Source: Narthecium ossifragum
Taxonomy: Eukaryota > Streptophyta > Magnoliopsida > Dioscoreales > Nartheciaceae
Assembly: GCA_963920575.1 (NCBI GenBank)
Contig: OY986968.1
Span: 1,627,001 to 1,691,000 of the forward strand
Reading direction: 5' to 3'
DNA: 64,000 bases
The translations under genes and the position numbers were made by a program. Numbering within the stretch: position 1 is the first letter of the stretch; each line of letters starts with the position of its first letter. This document shows positions 1 to 12,600 of the stretch, one piece after another. The notes below the pieces were generated by a model. It saw only the letters and a program-made list of their open reading frames with translations. It was not told where the DNA came from and did no database searches.

Positions 1-849
1 GAGCAAAGACAAACATTATCTATTAACTTATAAAAGATAATTTTTATTGGAATTTTTCTTCTCATGAGGACCGACGGCGGCGTAAGTGAAGAAGATGACT
101 ATGACAACGAGATCGGGAGATGGTGCTTCTCAAGTAAATAGATCCGAGCTATTGCTCATATGAATAGTATTGTGTTTCTCTCTAAACGAGGCGAGAGGAG
201 CTTTGGACATTCATAGGCCTCAATTGTTCCTTATGTGGAATCCAATATGAGGTCCAGTAACATCACGTGAAGACCAAGTGAAAGAGATCATTTTATATCA
301 GTAATCTCATTTTTCTCCACTCCTTTTTTTTCTCGAAACTCCCATTCCCTCTCTTTACCTCTCTCGCCGTGCAACCAAACGCAGTCTAACACAGGCTTTT
401 GTGCCTTTGAAATACAACTGCCAAATACGGGCAATCAAACGAGATGCACCAATTTCCTCTTTTGGCTCAATTAATAATAAAAAAACAGGATGCTCCAATT
501 AACTGCAATCAAGTTTATTTAAATATGCTGACCTTATTATTCTTACATTTTATTTGTCCCTAATGAGCTTCCACTTGGTGGTATACAACTATACATCATT
601 TAATTCCTGGTCTCCAGGATCTCTTCACATGCTCTGCCATTACTACTAGTCTGAGTTCATACTTTGCCTGAGTAATCCTCGAATCAATCTTTTAAAACTA
701 ATTCAATATAAGCAACTTGACTTACGACACCTCACCGCGTGCCCACATTTCAAAGCCTCCCAACTCATATCCTCATTACAATATCTCAAAAAAAAAAAAA
801 AAAACTAGAATGATGTGGTGTCATCTCGCATATCATGTAAGGTTCACGT
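1..849. other. Intergenic DNA, no gene seen
   Basis: This is AT-rich sequence with frequent stops in all frames and no recognisable domain. A pure A run lies near 788-804. I see no convincing terminal inverted repeat or exon here. Confidence 0.6.
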
Positions 850-1000
850 GTCATACCATCGTACCGGTCCAGATCAGTTTGAATCTTACTCAATAAACTA
901 GATCATTGATAAAATATTGACCGGGATTCATACGCTTATAATCCATACAGTTGATGAATGAGATTCAATCAAATCTGGACCGTTAGTATGATGAAAATAA
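850..1000. mobile_element. Small MITE-like inverted-repeat element
   Basis: The two ends are inverted copies of each other. CGGTCCAGATCAGTTTGAAT near 864 pairs with the complement of ATTCAATCAAATCTGGACCG near 963-982, and both arms extend toward CATC/GATG. About 150 bp with no coding capacity fits a non-autonomous DNA transposon. I could not identify a clean target-site duplication, so the exact ends and superfamily are uncertain. Confidence 0.5.
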
Positions 1001-2280
1001 CAGATACGTGGAAAACAGAACTCTCCTGCCATAGCTCTTAATTTTTCTTTGTATGAATAAAAAACTACTGATTGATAACAACTAACACCGTGTTGAACAG
1101 AGTTCCCTTGTTTAAAAAAAAAAAGAAGACGAAAAACGATTTCATTCCAGTCAAGTGGCCTATATGGTAAATGATGTCTTTATCAAACCAAATTGACGAT
1201 TCATTTTCCAAGTCCATATTCCTCAGCATGTGGTGGTCTTTCTTCTTTCTTCTATACACGGTTTCATGCATATGTGTTTAATTATATGTGGAGACCTATT
1301 ATTAATATCAATATAAATTGGACTAGAACATCTTATAGAACTTGGCAAATTTAAATACTTAAAAAACCCCTTATATATAAAGAAGATGATTAATGAAGCA
1401 AGATTTAATAATAATAATCTGTGGTGTCTATTTTTTTCCTAATCATGATAGCAACTCAAAGACTGAAAATTATGTATGTTTAAGATAAAAAAAGGTTAGG
1501 AAATCATTTTCGGATGTCTCACCTAATCAAAATATTTTAGCCCTTTTTTTTTACTCACCTAATCAAAATATAAAAATAAAGAACATACCGAACGTATGCT
1601 TTCACACGCAAGGAAATAATAGATTTAGATAAATAAATTCTATTAATCATTTCAGATTTTCCTTTTCCTATGTATCAAATGCTTTGTGAATAAAAAAGCT
1701 AAGGAAAATGACAGAGTTTTAATCAATGATACCGATTATTACCTGCATATAGGAACTTAATTGTTAGTATCATAGGCTCCACTTATGACATTCTCCCGTC
1801 ACGTAAAACAATAAAAGTTTCACTTATAAGCATAGCCTCATATAAGGATGATTGATAATTCCTCTACAAAGGTTACAATGACATGTGATGTTGTTGTTAC
1901 TAGAATTTGCCTATCTGTTCTTGGCCACATTTCCTTCCTTCTATGGATTGTCACACATCGTAGAAAATGAGACTCTTTGAAAGTTTCCACTGTATTACAA
2001 AGAATGCATCCTTATTTCTCTTGTCTATGATGATGACAGTATCCTCACGAAGGGAAAATTTAGACCCAAATGCATCTATCATCTTGATACTGTATTATTA
2101 TAGACTTTGTCTCATGCAGAAAATACTTTGAAGTCTTGGTATCTTCTGCATAAATACAAAAATGCTGTTTCAAAATTCAACAATACCATTCCTCCCTATA
2201 AACAGCCTTAACTATCATTAAAAACTGGTACATCACTTAAAACCCTTCCAAACTTGCATAATTATCTCAAGAGCTCTGAT
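1001..2280. other. Intergenic DNA with one dispersed repeat at 1765-1852
   Basis: No gene is recognisable. The segment 1765-1852, around AAAGTTTCACTTATAA, recurs in inverted orientation at about 32608-32730 and is listed separately. The rest is AT-rich, with stops throughout. Confidence 0.55.
1765..1852 (+). repeat. Dispersed repeat, copy 1
   Basis: This segment shares the ordered blocks CATAGGCTCCAC, GACATTCTC, AAAGTTTCACTTATAA and ATAGCCTC with the reverse complement of 32608-32730. Two diverged copies 31 kb apart suggest a small non-autonomous transposon family. No terminal repeats were resolved. Confidence 0.5.
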
Positions 2281-2553
2281 TTGTGCACATGTCACGTGGC
2301 ATGTGCACTTCACATGTATTGAATCGGTAGCTGTGCTACCGATTCATATACATGTCTATCGGTAGACCACTACCGATAGGCATGTACAACAATCGGTATC
2401 CCACTACCGATAGACCCGTTGCCGATTCATATACATTCCTATTGGTAGCATATTGCCGATAGGCATGTATATGAATCGGTAGTTGTTATGAATTTGTGCT
2501 ACCGATTCATATACATGTGAAGTGCACATGACATGTGCACAAAAACTTATTCT
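2281..2553. repeat. ATCGGTAG/CTACCGAT hairpin-array element, copy 1
   Basis: Long imperfect terminal inverted repeats flank the array: TGTGCACATGTCACGTGG on the left against the complement of CATGACATGTGCACA on the right, both continuing into TTCACATGTAT. Between them lie at least four short hairpins. Each has the arms ATCGGTAG and CTACCGAT around a 4-6 nt loop, separated by CATATACATGT-type spacers. There is no coding capacity. Related copies lie at 11862-12131, 34050-34390 and, as a relic, 56800-56905. The structure suggests a foldback or MITE-like DNA element; the superfamily is unknown. Confidence 0.65.
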
Positions 2554-2704
2554 TATCTCAATGCCCAAGGTCATAATTAAGACTGTTAATCGGACAGAAG
2601 GGATTCAATGAAAGGATTCCTGTATTTTTAGGGGAAATATAAAAACAGAGGGTGAAATATGATATTTAATTTGTTTTGAGGAGAAATATGGTTAAACCCT
2701 TAAC

Positions 2705-2855
2705 CCATGTTTGGTATGGAAATAAAAATAAAATAACCCTATTGTTCCCATACTTATCCTCAAATACTACTTTATTTTCACTTTCCCCGACCCCTTATTT
2801 CAGATTTGTTAACTTCAAAATTCCGAATAGCTCATCCCCGTACCAACCACAATCT
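2705..2855. mobile_element. Tentative Tourist-like MITE
   Basis: The segment runs from CCATGTTTGGTATGG to CCGTACCAACCACAATC, which are imperfect inverted repeats. TTAA stands on each side, as expected for a PIF/Harbinger-type TTA/TAA target. The match is weak, so treat this as a candidate. Confidence 0.35.
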
Positions 2856-2869
2856 TAACACTAATATCT

Positions 2870-3639
2870 ACGGACACAGCTGTAAGTCATCAATCATCTT
2901 ATGCAGTTTCTACTTTCCAGGTGGGTCACAAGAATAAAAAGATGCCGATCCCAAGCAATTCATGCCTATACAAAGAACAAAGGCCCAACTCATCCAGCTA
3001 TTATCATCTTGTTATCTCAACAAGCCACTCATTTTTCTAAGAATACTTAAAGGTTTCGTGACGAAGTACAGACTGATACTTAACCTACCACATTGTTGTC
3101 CAAAAAAGCAAACAGGAACATATATATATAGTTCTACTTATTATATGTTCTACTTATTAAGAAGACTGGCTTATTATATTTAAGAAGTTGCAACTGCGAG
3201 CGATTTTTTCTCCTCGAATATACACATCTCAGCTAACCATCTAGAGAGAACAGAGAAGATCAGACTCCTGAAATCAAAGGGGTATTCACAACACAGGATC
3301 CTCCTCGTATCTTTTAAACAGCGGCTTATCCCAACAAAACTATAGAGGCTGAGCAGCATGGGAACTTACGATGCCGAATATCTTGCAATCTGCGTTCTCG
3401 TGGCGTCGCTCTATGTAACTAAGAGATGCTCCATTCCCAAACCACAAAAGCAATTCTAGACTAAAACATCCATCTCTGTAATCACGGGTAGAATCCAGAA
3501 CGCTTCTGAAGTTGAGGTTTCCACTTGTGCTTTTGACGATTCATTTTCAAATAGGCGGGGTAGCTGCCTCGTCTCTAAGATTCTTATCCCTTTCTCCTAT
3601 CGACTGTCATATCTCGGCATTGCCAGAATAACTAGTAGG
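2870..3639. other. Downstream region of TGH
   Basis: No open gene is seen. The part nearest 3639 lies directly 3' of the TGH stop codon (TGH runs on the minus strand) and should contain its 3' untranslated region. No polyadenylation signal was pinned down. Confidence 0.5.
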
Positions 3640-6600
3640 TCATCTCTTCCTTCTGTGCTTACGGTGCTTTGAGTGCTTTTTGCTTTTTTCTTGAGAAGAA
3701 ACCTTCTTTTCTGATCTGGATCTGGAGCGATCATGGTGTGCATAATCAATAGATGTTTCACTGTCTGAACTACTACTGCTCCTGTGATGCCTTGAACTAC
3801 TTCTGTGCTCATTAGCTTCACCTCCACTTTTCTCCGCCAGAGATTTCTCTCCTTTCTTACTTGATCGGTCACGATATCCCTGATCAGTAGAACTATCATA
3901 TGGAGTACTGCTCTTGCTCCTGCTCTGACGATGTCTTGAGCGGCTTCTCTGCTTGCCATGTTTGTCCTCTCTTCTCCCTGACCGTCTTTCTCTGTGATCA
4001 TCACCAGCCACTTTCTTATGGAAAGTGATATCAGGATTATCCTGAGAATTTGCATGATTAGTTCTGTGACTATCAACTGGATCTACCTCTTTGTTGGTCT
4101 CTTTGTTGGTCAGATCAGATGCTTTGCTTGAGAAAGTAGCGTGTCCAGAAACTTTTGGAGACCCTGGTTGAATAGGAGCTGCCTCCCTACCATCTTCCCC
4201 ATTAAATTTCTGAAGTGTAGAAGTAGATTTATCATTTTCTGAGGAGAATCTTAGAACTCTTCTTCCACCTGAGTCCACTGCAGGCGTCGAGCTGGTGCTC
4301 CTATACAATGAGGAGCTATCAAGAGGGACCTCCAATCCTAGCTCTTTCCCCAAGGATTCCAGAAAATCCCCTGCTATCAAACGGTTAAGAGTTGTGTTGG
4401 CCCCTTCCGTCTTCTTCTCTGGATCATCTGCTTTCGTGTTATCCCCTTCATCATCTGAATCATCAGAGAAAATGGCCTGCATCAAATGGAGATGGCATAA
4501 GGACATGTCCAATATTGCCAGATGAGTACTGCTAGAGCGTATAAACACAACTAGTAATTTTCAACGAACAAAAAACACCTTATAGAGATCAACCGGCCTC
4601 TGCACATTTGTAGTTGATGGCTCCATCTCAACCTCTTCAGGAGTTTGTTGCTTCTCACGATCTTCTATATCTGGTTGGGACGTGGGTAATGCGTCTCTTT
4701 TTGCACCTCCATTAGCTTCAGATGCAGAATTGTTGGCAAAATCAACACTAAAGATAAGAGTGTCCATCTTACTTCTTGCTCTTGGCAATGGAGGTGGCTG
4801 CAAATGGACAAAGCCCATCCAATTAGATTCAGTTTGCGAAAAAAAAAAAAAAACTTTGCAGCAGGAAGTCACTTAAATTTTTTATGCTTCCCGTATGGAA
4901 AATCATGTACAGAAAAGTAGCCAAAGGCACGAACAAGGGAATGACCTACTATCTTCTTGTGTGAAGACTAGTCCAATAATGCTCTCTTCAAGGAAGTCAG
5001 CATATAAATCATAATGGCCATTATGGCAATGCGTACATGACAGCTGAAAGAGTAGGAGCTTTCATTAACTCTGAGCAATGGAGTGTAGTAGCCTTGCCAT
5101 CTTATTGAGCCCCATGGTACGACCATGGTCACTCCAATAGCAATTTAGACAATCGTTACAGAATGCTGAAAAACAGGGGGAAGAGAACTTCACACTTTCG
5201 AGCGCTATGTTCCTAGGATTCTTTTAACTTCAGCCAGCTAATCTTCTATATTCTGATAAATCATCCAGCATCTATTCTCCTTAGGTTCACACAGATTTTC
5301 CAACATGAACTCAGTGATATAAGAGAGAACCTGACCAAAAAAGCTCATGGATGCCTTGGTAATGAAGAGAAGATTAACTCTCACGGGTCACCTTGCATCC
5401 ATATTAGCCATATCCAAAAGGAAAGAGCAAAGGGTGAAAATTACACATTTGCAGGTACATTATGTGAAGAAGTTATAAAATAAAACCTACAAATTAGTAG
5501 TCCATAAAGTAGCATAATGACAAAGTTGAAGGGAAGTAACCTATGAATATGACCACCAAAAAGAGCATGATGTTCCAAAAGTGTGTATCCTTCATGTGGT
5601 GTTTCACAGAAACTGATGACGGAAAAAAGTATCTTTCTAGGTGGTTGTTTCATGGAAAATCTATTAAGTTCAAAAAGAGTTCCTTCTACGTGGTAAGAAC
5701 TCGAATGAGAAAGCATTCTAAAAAAGGCCAGGTTCATGATAAAAAATAGTTAAATACCTTCCCCATGAAAGGGTCTATAATATCGAAGCGCTTGCAAAGA
5801 ATAGGTGACGGCCGCCACTGAAATTCTTCTCGCTTCGGATAACTTTTGCTCATTTTTCCTATATCTTCAGACACCTGATTCCGTTGCATGAAAAACAATC
5901 AACCTAGATCGTAAGGAAATTGTAAGAACTCAGGACAAAGTATTCTGATCCTTGTAAAGAATATCACCTCAATGCCAGTTGATGATATAAACTGTCTATT
6001 CCCAGATATCGGCAGGTCCATGGACTGCTGAATTGTTGAACTATTAGCTTCTCTATTCCTTTTGGCTTTCTCAATAGCCTCTGCTGCAGCTTCAAACTCT
6101 AATCTTTCCCGGGCACGATTAGCTTCAGACATGTTCATAGCACTTCCATAAGTCACAGAACGTAGACCACCTTGATACTTATCCTTAAGAAAATGCTCAA
6201 ATCTTTCTTGCTTTGCAGGATCATTTTCAAAAGGCTTTATTTTATCTGAAAATCCGATCTGTGCCCCAAAAGATCTACATATTACTCTTGCAGTATAGAA
6301 CGACCACATTACTTAAAATTAGAAACAAGCATCAGCTACACAGGAATCTGTTATTGCAGGAGCAAGAAATATGCAACAACAAAATGGCAAATAGCTACTC
6401 ACTTGAGATGCTGGGATAGTAAATGTTTCCAGAAGATTGGATTGAACTTGCAAGGCAACATCTGGGGTAGCATCAATGTGCCTCTCCAAAGGCTTCTCGC
6501 CTAATATTCTTCCACGTCTCTCTGCGGTCATCTTCTCAGTGTATGAGCTGGAGTTCACATCCACCTGCTTTTGCAGATCTGAATGTTTTTGTTTTTGCTC

Positions 6601-9600
6601 CCACAACTTTCTCGTGTAATAGTCATGACCATTTCCTCCACTAAGAAAAGAAAACAAAGGATTGGACTTGTTCTTTTCTTTAGAGAGGTTTTCAAATAGT
6701 TTCCCACAGCGAGCTACCAAAGTCGCAAACCCATCTATCAACAATTTCAGACTATTGTCTTCTGGAGGAGAAACCTCTGCAGGAGGCGCTTCGGCAAACT
6801 TATTTGCAGCATCAAGGGGAGAATGAAACTCATGACGCGGAAAAAAATCAGGTGGAATAACGGGAGGTTGAAATCTGGAAAAGAAAATTTCCAAAAACAT
6901 ATTATACAGCAGTATAAGTTACTATCTACCAATAACATGTTTCCTTTCAAAATTATTATCAATTATTGAAGGAGTAAATGACAATCTTTCACCGGAGGCA
7001 TCCAATCCGATATCAAGATCGATAAATATTTCATGCAAACTTTATCTTTACAAAATTGCCAGCATTACAGGAGAGAGCATCTAGGCCAAGGGCCATAAAA
7101 CCACAAAATTACCTTTCTATAGCATAGTCAGTATTTGATGCAATTTTGAATCCAGGAAGATTACCCTCTTTACTATCCTCCAGTATGTGCTTCTTATCTT
7201 TGAGTAACTTCGAAGGTTCAACTTCTGCAGTTTCTTCAAGCTCAAACCCTGCAAAGTGAAACATCTTAGCAACAGGATACTATATGATGGAAATCGCACG
7301 GGATGTATCATTCTTTGGACGATCAAACAAATATTATCCACATACGATTACTGGCTTCATTTCAAGGTTTAAGCATGTTAATACAGCTTTTTCATGGTCT
7401 CACAAGAACAGATTGCATTACATTCTCTGAGCTTACATAAAATCATGGGCAAGGATAACAGTTCAACAGCACATGCAACAGAAACAAAACATTCAATGAA
7501 CTGTATTGCAGCTAAACAAAAGGCTTATGTAAAAGAGTCCACATTGCCTCCTTCAGAATACTGCTAGCAATTGAAAATTTAAACAGCATATTGAACATTC
7601 ACCTGACACATAAATATCTGTATCTTCAACATAAATATCTTCATCTTCAACATCAAGTTCCTCAAGTGCTCCAATTCCAAAGCCCGGTGCATATTTTCCT
7701 GCTGAAAATTGACATCATGATGGCATGATTAACTTCTATATTCAAATATCAACATGCGCTAATTTTTGGTAAAAAAAACATTACTAGAGAACAAAGCTGT
7801 ACAGAGCTCTAGAGGATGGATATGGTTAAGAGTTATAGAAATATCAGTAAATTTCAAACAATCCAGTTCCAAAAGGCATCTTACAGTTAGAGGCCAGAAT
7901 GCTGTTCCTCAATGATGCCATACTCTTACTCTTACTACCCCGATCTTTACTGCCAGAATCAAGCAATCTTTTCCTATCTGAAAAGGTAAAGCAAATCTCT
8001 CAAGTAATTCCCAATATTTCACTGGAAATGGAACTGAAAGACAATGTCAATCTTGCACACCAGGTTTATGTACCTCTGAACTCAGGAGCATGCTTGAAAG
8101 GATCATATCCCAGGCCATGCAAGTCCTGCTTAGGGTTTTTCACATACTCCTACCAAAAACAATGATAAGATGACGTTTAACATAGACATATTAAAGAAGG
8201 TTATATGCACCAAGATAAGAACAACTCCTTCATAAGAACTAGAAGAAATCATTATTCAAAGGCAGTTGAGCTTGACCATACAGATGGGGTTTAAGGCCGC
8301 CTGACAGACGTGTTCTCTCATTTCTTGATACATAATGATCAGTCGAAAAGGGGTCTAGCATGCCTCAAAATGATACGATCACAAATCTTGAAGCTAGTTT
8401 TGTTTCCTGCTTCAATTATATTTTTCTCTTGCCTAATTTTCTCCTGATATCGGACTTAATTGTGATATCATTAACATACACAACTATTAAGCCTTTTTAC
8501 ATTAATCTGCATACTTACAGCCTAAAAGCATCATCTTGACTAATAATTAGCATAATACAAAACTATTATTATAATTTTTCCTTCATTGTTCTTCTGGTAT
8601 TTAAGTATCTAGCAGAATAATTTAACTGTTTTCTTTAAGGCTCCTGATGCCTGCGTAGGCATCTACCTTCCAAGCAGGGGTGACAATCCGGGTCATGACC
8701 CGCAAACCCGACCCGAAATAAACGGGTTTGGGTTTGGTGTTATCGGGTTCAGGTCATAAATGGATCAACTCGTGAATAAATGGGTCGGGTCGGGTTGACC
8801 CACGGGTTAGGCAGGTCAACCCATTTACCCGTTTAATGTCAATCAATCTCTACCATCCACCAAACCCTCTCTTCAACCCCCTTGACCACACTTCTATTAA
8901 TATCTTCCCAATTCCAACCCAAGCATCGCGTCCCCTCCTCCAAGCCGAGATGAACCCATCTTCATCCCCGTTGTCACCTCCTTCTCCGAATCCTTCGCCG
9001 GCGGTTGCGGTGGGGCCACCTCCTCACTGGAGCTCAATGTCGCCGCCAAAGCGTCGCTGCTGGATCTGGTCGAGGATCAGGGAGGCGAAGCCGCTCGCGA
9101 CTGCTGTGTTTGTTCGCTCTCCATCGCCGCCACGGACGAAGACGACGGCTCCCGGAACTCCATCGGCTGGAATCCACCCCCAATCCATCCGAGCTCGCTC
9201 AACACACTCCCTTGCCGATCGCCGAAGTACTCGCCGCTAAATCCCCATGCTCCATTCCCAATCGTATAGACGCCGCTCGCAGTCCTCCTTGTCGGAAGCT
9301 CCGCCCGAGCTCCTCAACCCTCTAGGATCCGGGGCCGCCACCGCTCTACACCGCCACCCGCAGCCTCCCAGACCCCGTCCGGTCCCAAATCCGGATGCCC
9401 GAGGCTTCCCCGACTCCTCTCCGACCATCCTCCATTGAGGTTACCCATGGCTCCTCTTCCCGCTCCGACCTCCATTGAGGTCCCCTGCCTCCGAGATCCT
9501 CCGCTCCTCTATCGGATCCAACACCTAACGCCTCCTAGCGTCGTCCGCCCACCAGATCCGGCCATCACTAGCGGCCCCTCTTCCCACTCCAACGTCGCTC

Positions 9601-12600
9601 TGACCTCTATTGGGGTCCCATGCCTCCGAGATCCTCCGCTACTCCATCGGATCCAGCACCCGACGCCTCCCAGCATCGTCCACCCACCGGGCGACCGCGA
9701 CTCCTCCCGGCCACCCCCAGGCGCGATCCACCTTCCAGCCGCCCGCTAGCCGCTCGCGGTCACCATTGCCGACGAGCTTCTCATGTTTTGTATTCTTTTA
9801 TTTACACATAAACGGGTTAGGCGGGTCGGGTTGACCCACTTATAAATGGGTTGGGTTCGGGTTGATAAACCTGACCCGTTTATTAAACGGGTCGGGTTCG
9901 GGTTTGGCCTTTGGGTTGAGATATTGATGCTTGACTCGATCCGAACCCGAATTGCCACCCCTACTTCCAAGTTAGAACTATGCATGCACTTAACCCCGCA
10001 TATAAAACCTGCTTTAAACATAACGGAAGAAATCAGAACCAAAGATTGCAATGCCAACGACAAAGTTTTGTCGAGCCAGTTCCTCACCAGCACGACTATT
10101 GAGCCAACTTGGGCACAATATAAAAACCCTAGGTGCCGCTCAACACCAGCTCGAGCCGATCAGCTCCACTCGTGGCCGACCGGCTCAAGCATAATCTCGA
10201 AACTATAAGATGCTTATCGGGTCCAAAGTAAATAGTAACAAGTGTGGGTGAGACCCGTTAGTAGATGGGTGATATACGTAAGTTTAAAAACCAACGTCGA
10301 CCACAACCCTGATTGAAGGCGCCATCAAATACTTTCTTCCTCTCCTCCAGCTTCTCATCTTCTCTCCTCTAGCTTCTCCAACTCTCCTCCGGCATCTATT
10401 CTCCTCCAGCCTCAAAGGTACCTCTCCGGCCTCCTCCGCTCCTCTCTCAACCCTATAATAGACTCCTCTTTCATAACCCCTCCCCCCACTCAGCACAGCC
10501 GGTTCCGGCGGCATGTGCCTTGCTGACCTATACGTGCCCATGGCCCTGTAATCCTTGATCCGACCAATAGAGACCGATAAGAAATGTTGCAAATTCAAGA
10601 AAGCTTCATGCCTCAAGCAGATTTGATGGGGACAGTAGAAGCCAAAACATTCTGTTATTAATTCAGTCATAACTCATTAAATATAATATCAATGGTGGTT
10701 AAATACAATGATGACAGCCCACATCATCAACACTGCGTAAGAGTAGCCTTCTATCATATTGTTGGCTACCAAGTGTACCACCACATTTTCATACTATAAA
10801 GGAAGAGTGGTAAATATCAGGTTCTCACGCTCGCCATACTGTATGTCGGCGTATAACCCAACGTCACGACATATACAGGATGACAGATATCCTAATGCCA
10901 AATAATCTACTCAAATCCGTAGATCCCAACAAAGCCAAGATACTTTGAATATCAGTTTCTTGCTATCAATTTCTGTTATTATAAACCTTTCAAGTTCCTC
11001 AGTGCGAAGGATCTTAATTCCACAATCCTTCTAGAAGATATCACCCAAAAAGTTCAAGAAACTCTATTCAGTTCTCGCTTTTCATCACTTTAACACAGTT
11101 TTCAGCTCGTTCCACAAATTCCTGTTATGAGAACTACGTGTATTTGTTTTCTGCAACACCCCCCTCCCAAAATAAAATAAACCCAAAAAAATAAACAACA
11201 CACAACAGCCCAAAGTATAATATGCTCCAGACGCAGGATACAAAAGCCATTAAATAACCGCTATATTGTTCAGTAAAAACACTACTATCCTATGCAAATA
11301 TTGTCCACATGCACTGAAATCTCTTTAATCAGTTGAAGAACAAAGCAAGAGGTCGCATCAAAATCTGCTCTATCACAGAAGCTTGTTAATGAAACAATGG
11401 TGAGACCAAAGCCTCTCAACGCTAAATACAACAATATACAGAAAGAAGTTGTCATAATTTTCTATCAGAACACATTTGATCCATAAAAAGTTTCACAAAA
11501 ATTGCATGGAAATACAAGATCCTTTTAATATGGTGAACATAGTGCTTATGCACTAATATTTTAAAAAAAAAGCCACTTACTGCACCCGCTTTAGCAAAAT
11601 ATTAGCAGTAACTCTACACCAAGTAATAAGGTTGACAAGTTGAATTACTCACAGGAATACTCGAAGCATAATGGCCTTCATTGTATCTTTCAGTAAAATC
11701 TTCAGACTCAGACCTACTCGATTCAAATTGAGCCTTTTCTGCCTGTTCAACATTGCCAGAAAAAGCAAGGAATGCCTTTCTAGCTTCTCTTCGTGCATCT
11801 AAAAGATTAAGCAACAAGAATCTGAGTGATTTGTATATAAATAAAGTTTTATGTATATGGACAGGTGGCATGTGTAATGCACATGCCATCGAATCGGTAG
11901 TCCACTGTCCATTCTTTCATCTAGTCCATCGGTAGTGGTCTACCGATAGACTAAATCAATGAATCAGTAGCTCACCAATTGGTTGATAGAGTCCATCGGT
12001 ATCTCAGTACCGATTGACCTATTCATTGATCTAGTCCATCGTCTACCGATGGACTACATGAAAGAATCGGTAATTCACTACCAATTCAGGCATGTATAAT
12101 GCACATGCCACGTCAGCATGTACACAAATCAGCACTCTTTATATATTATGCCTATCAAGAAAAATTCTTAACCACTTCAATATTAAAATCAGAAGAACAC
12201 TCAGGAAGCCAAGAAAGCAGAACTTGCAATCCCTTTGTGAGATTTATATAATAAAATATTTCTACTTACTTGGTACATACTACATGCTCATACAAGTATT
12301 TACACATATAGGCCTCAGGTTTCATCCTCAAGAAGATATCTATAATTAACAAGAAATATCAGCTTTATACAAAAGCAATAAATACAACAAGAAGCACTTT
12401 GACCTTCCAATTTCCCAATTCTACAAGCTTAGATCATCACAAACTTATTGACTACATGCAGCAATTGATGAAGATTACTTGGCCATAACTGAAAGAACTT
12501 TTCTTGTCTCTATTACCATCTTGCCTTAGATCCCAGCGTCATGCATTAGCATTTCCCTGTTCCTATTAGCATCCTGTATTAGCTTTCAGGTCGTCATACA

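Noticed and set aside
3597..4076. 159-codon open frame on the minus strand overlapping the last TGH exon
   Set aside because: It is an alternative frame of the RS-rich TGH exon, with no domain of its own.
9005..9834. Several 60-120 codon frames in the GC-rich part of the hAT element
   Set aside because: They lie within a transposon in an intron, have no start context or domain, and overlap in all frames. They are kept only as possible captured sequence.
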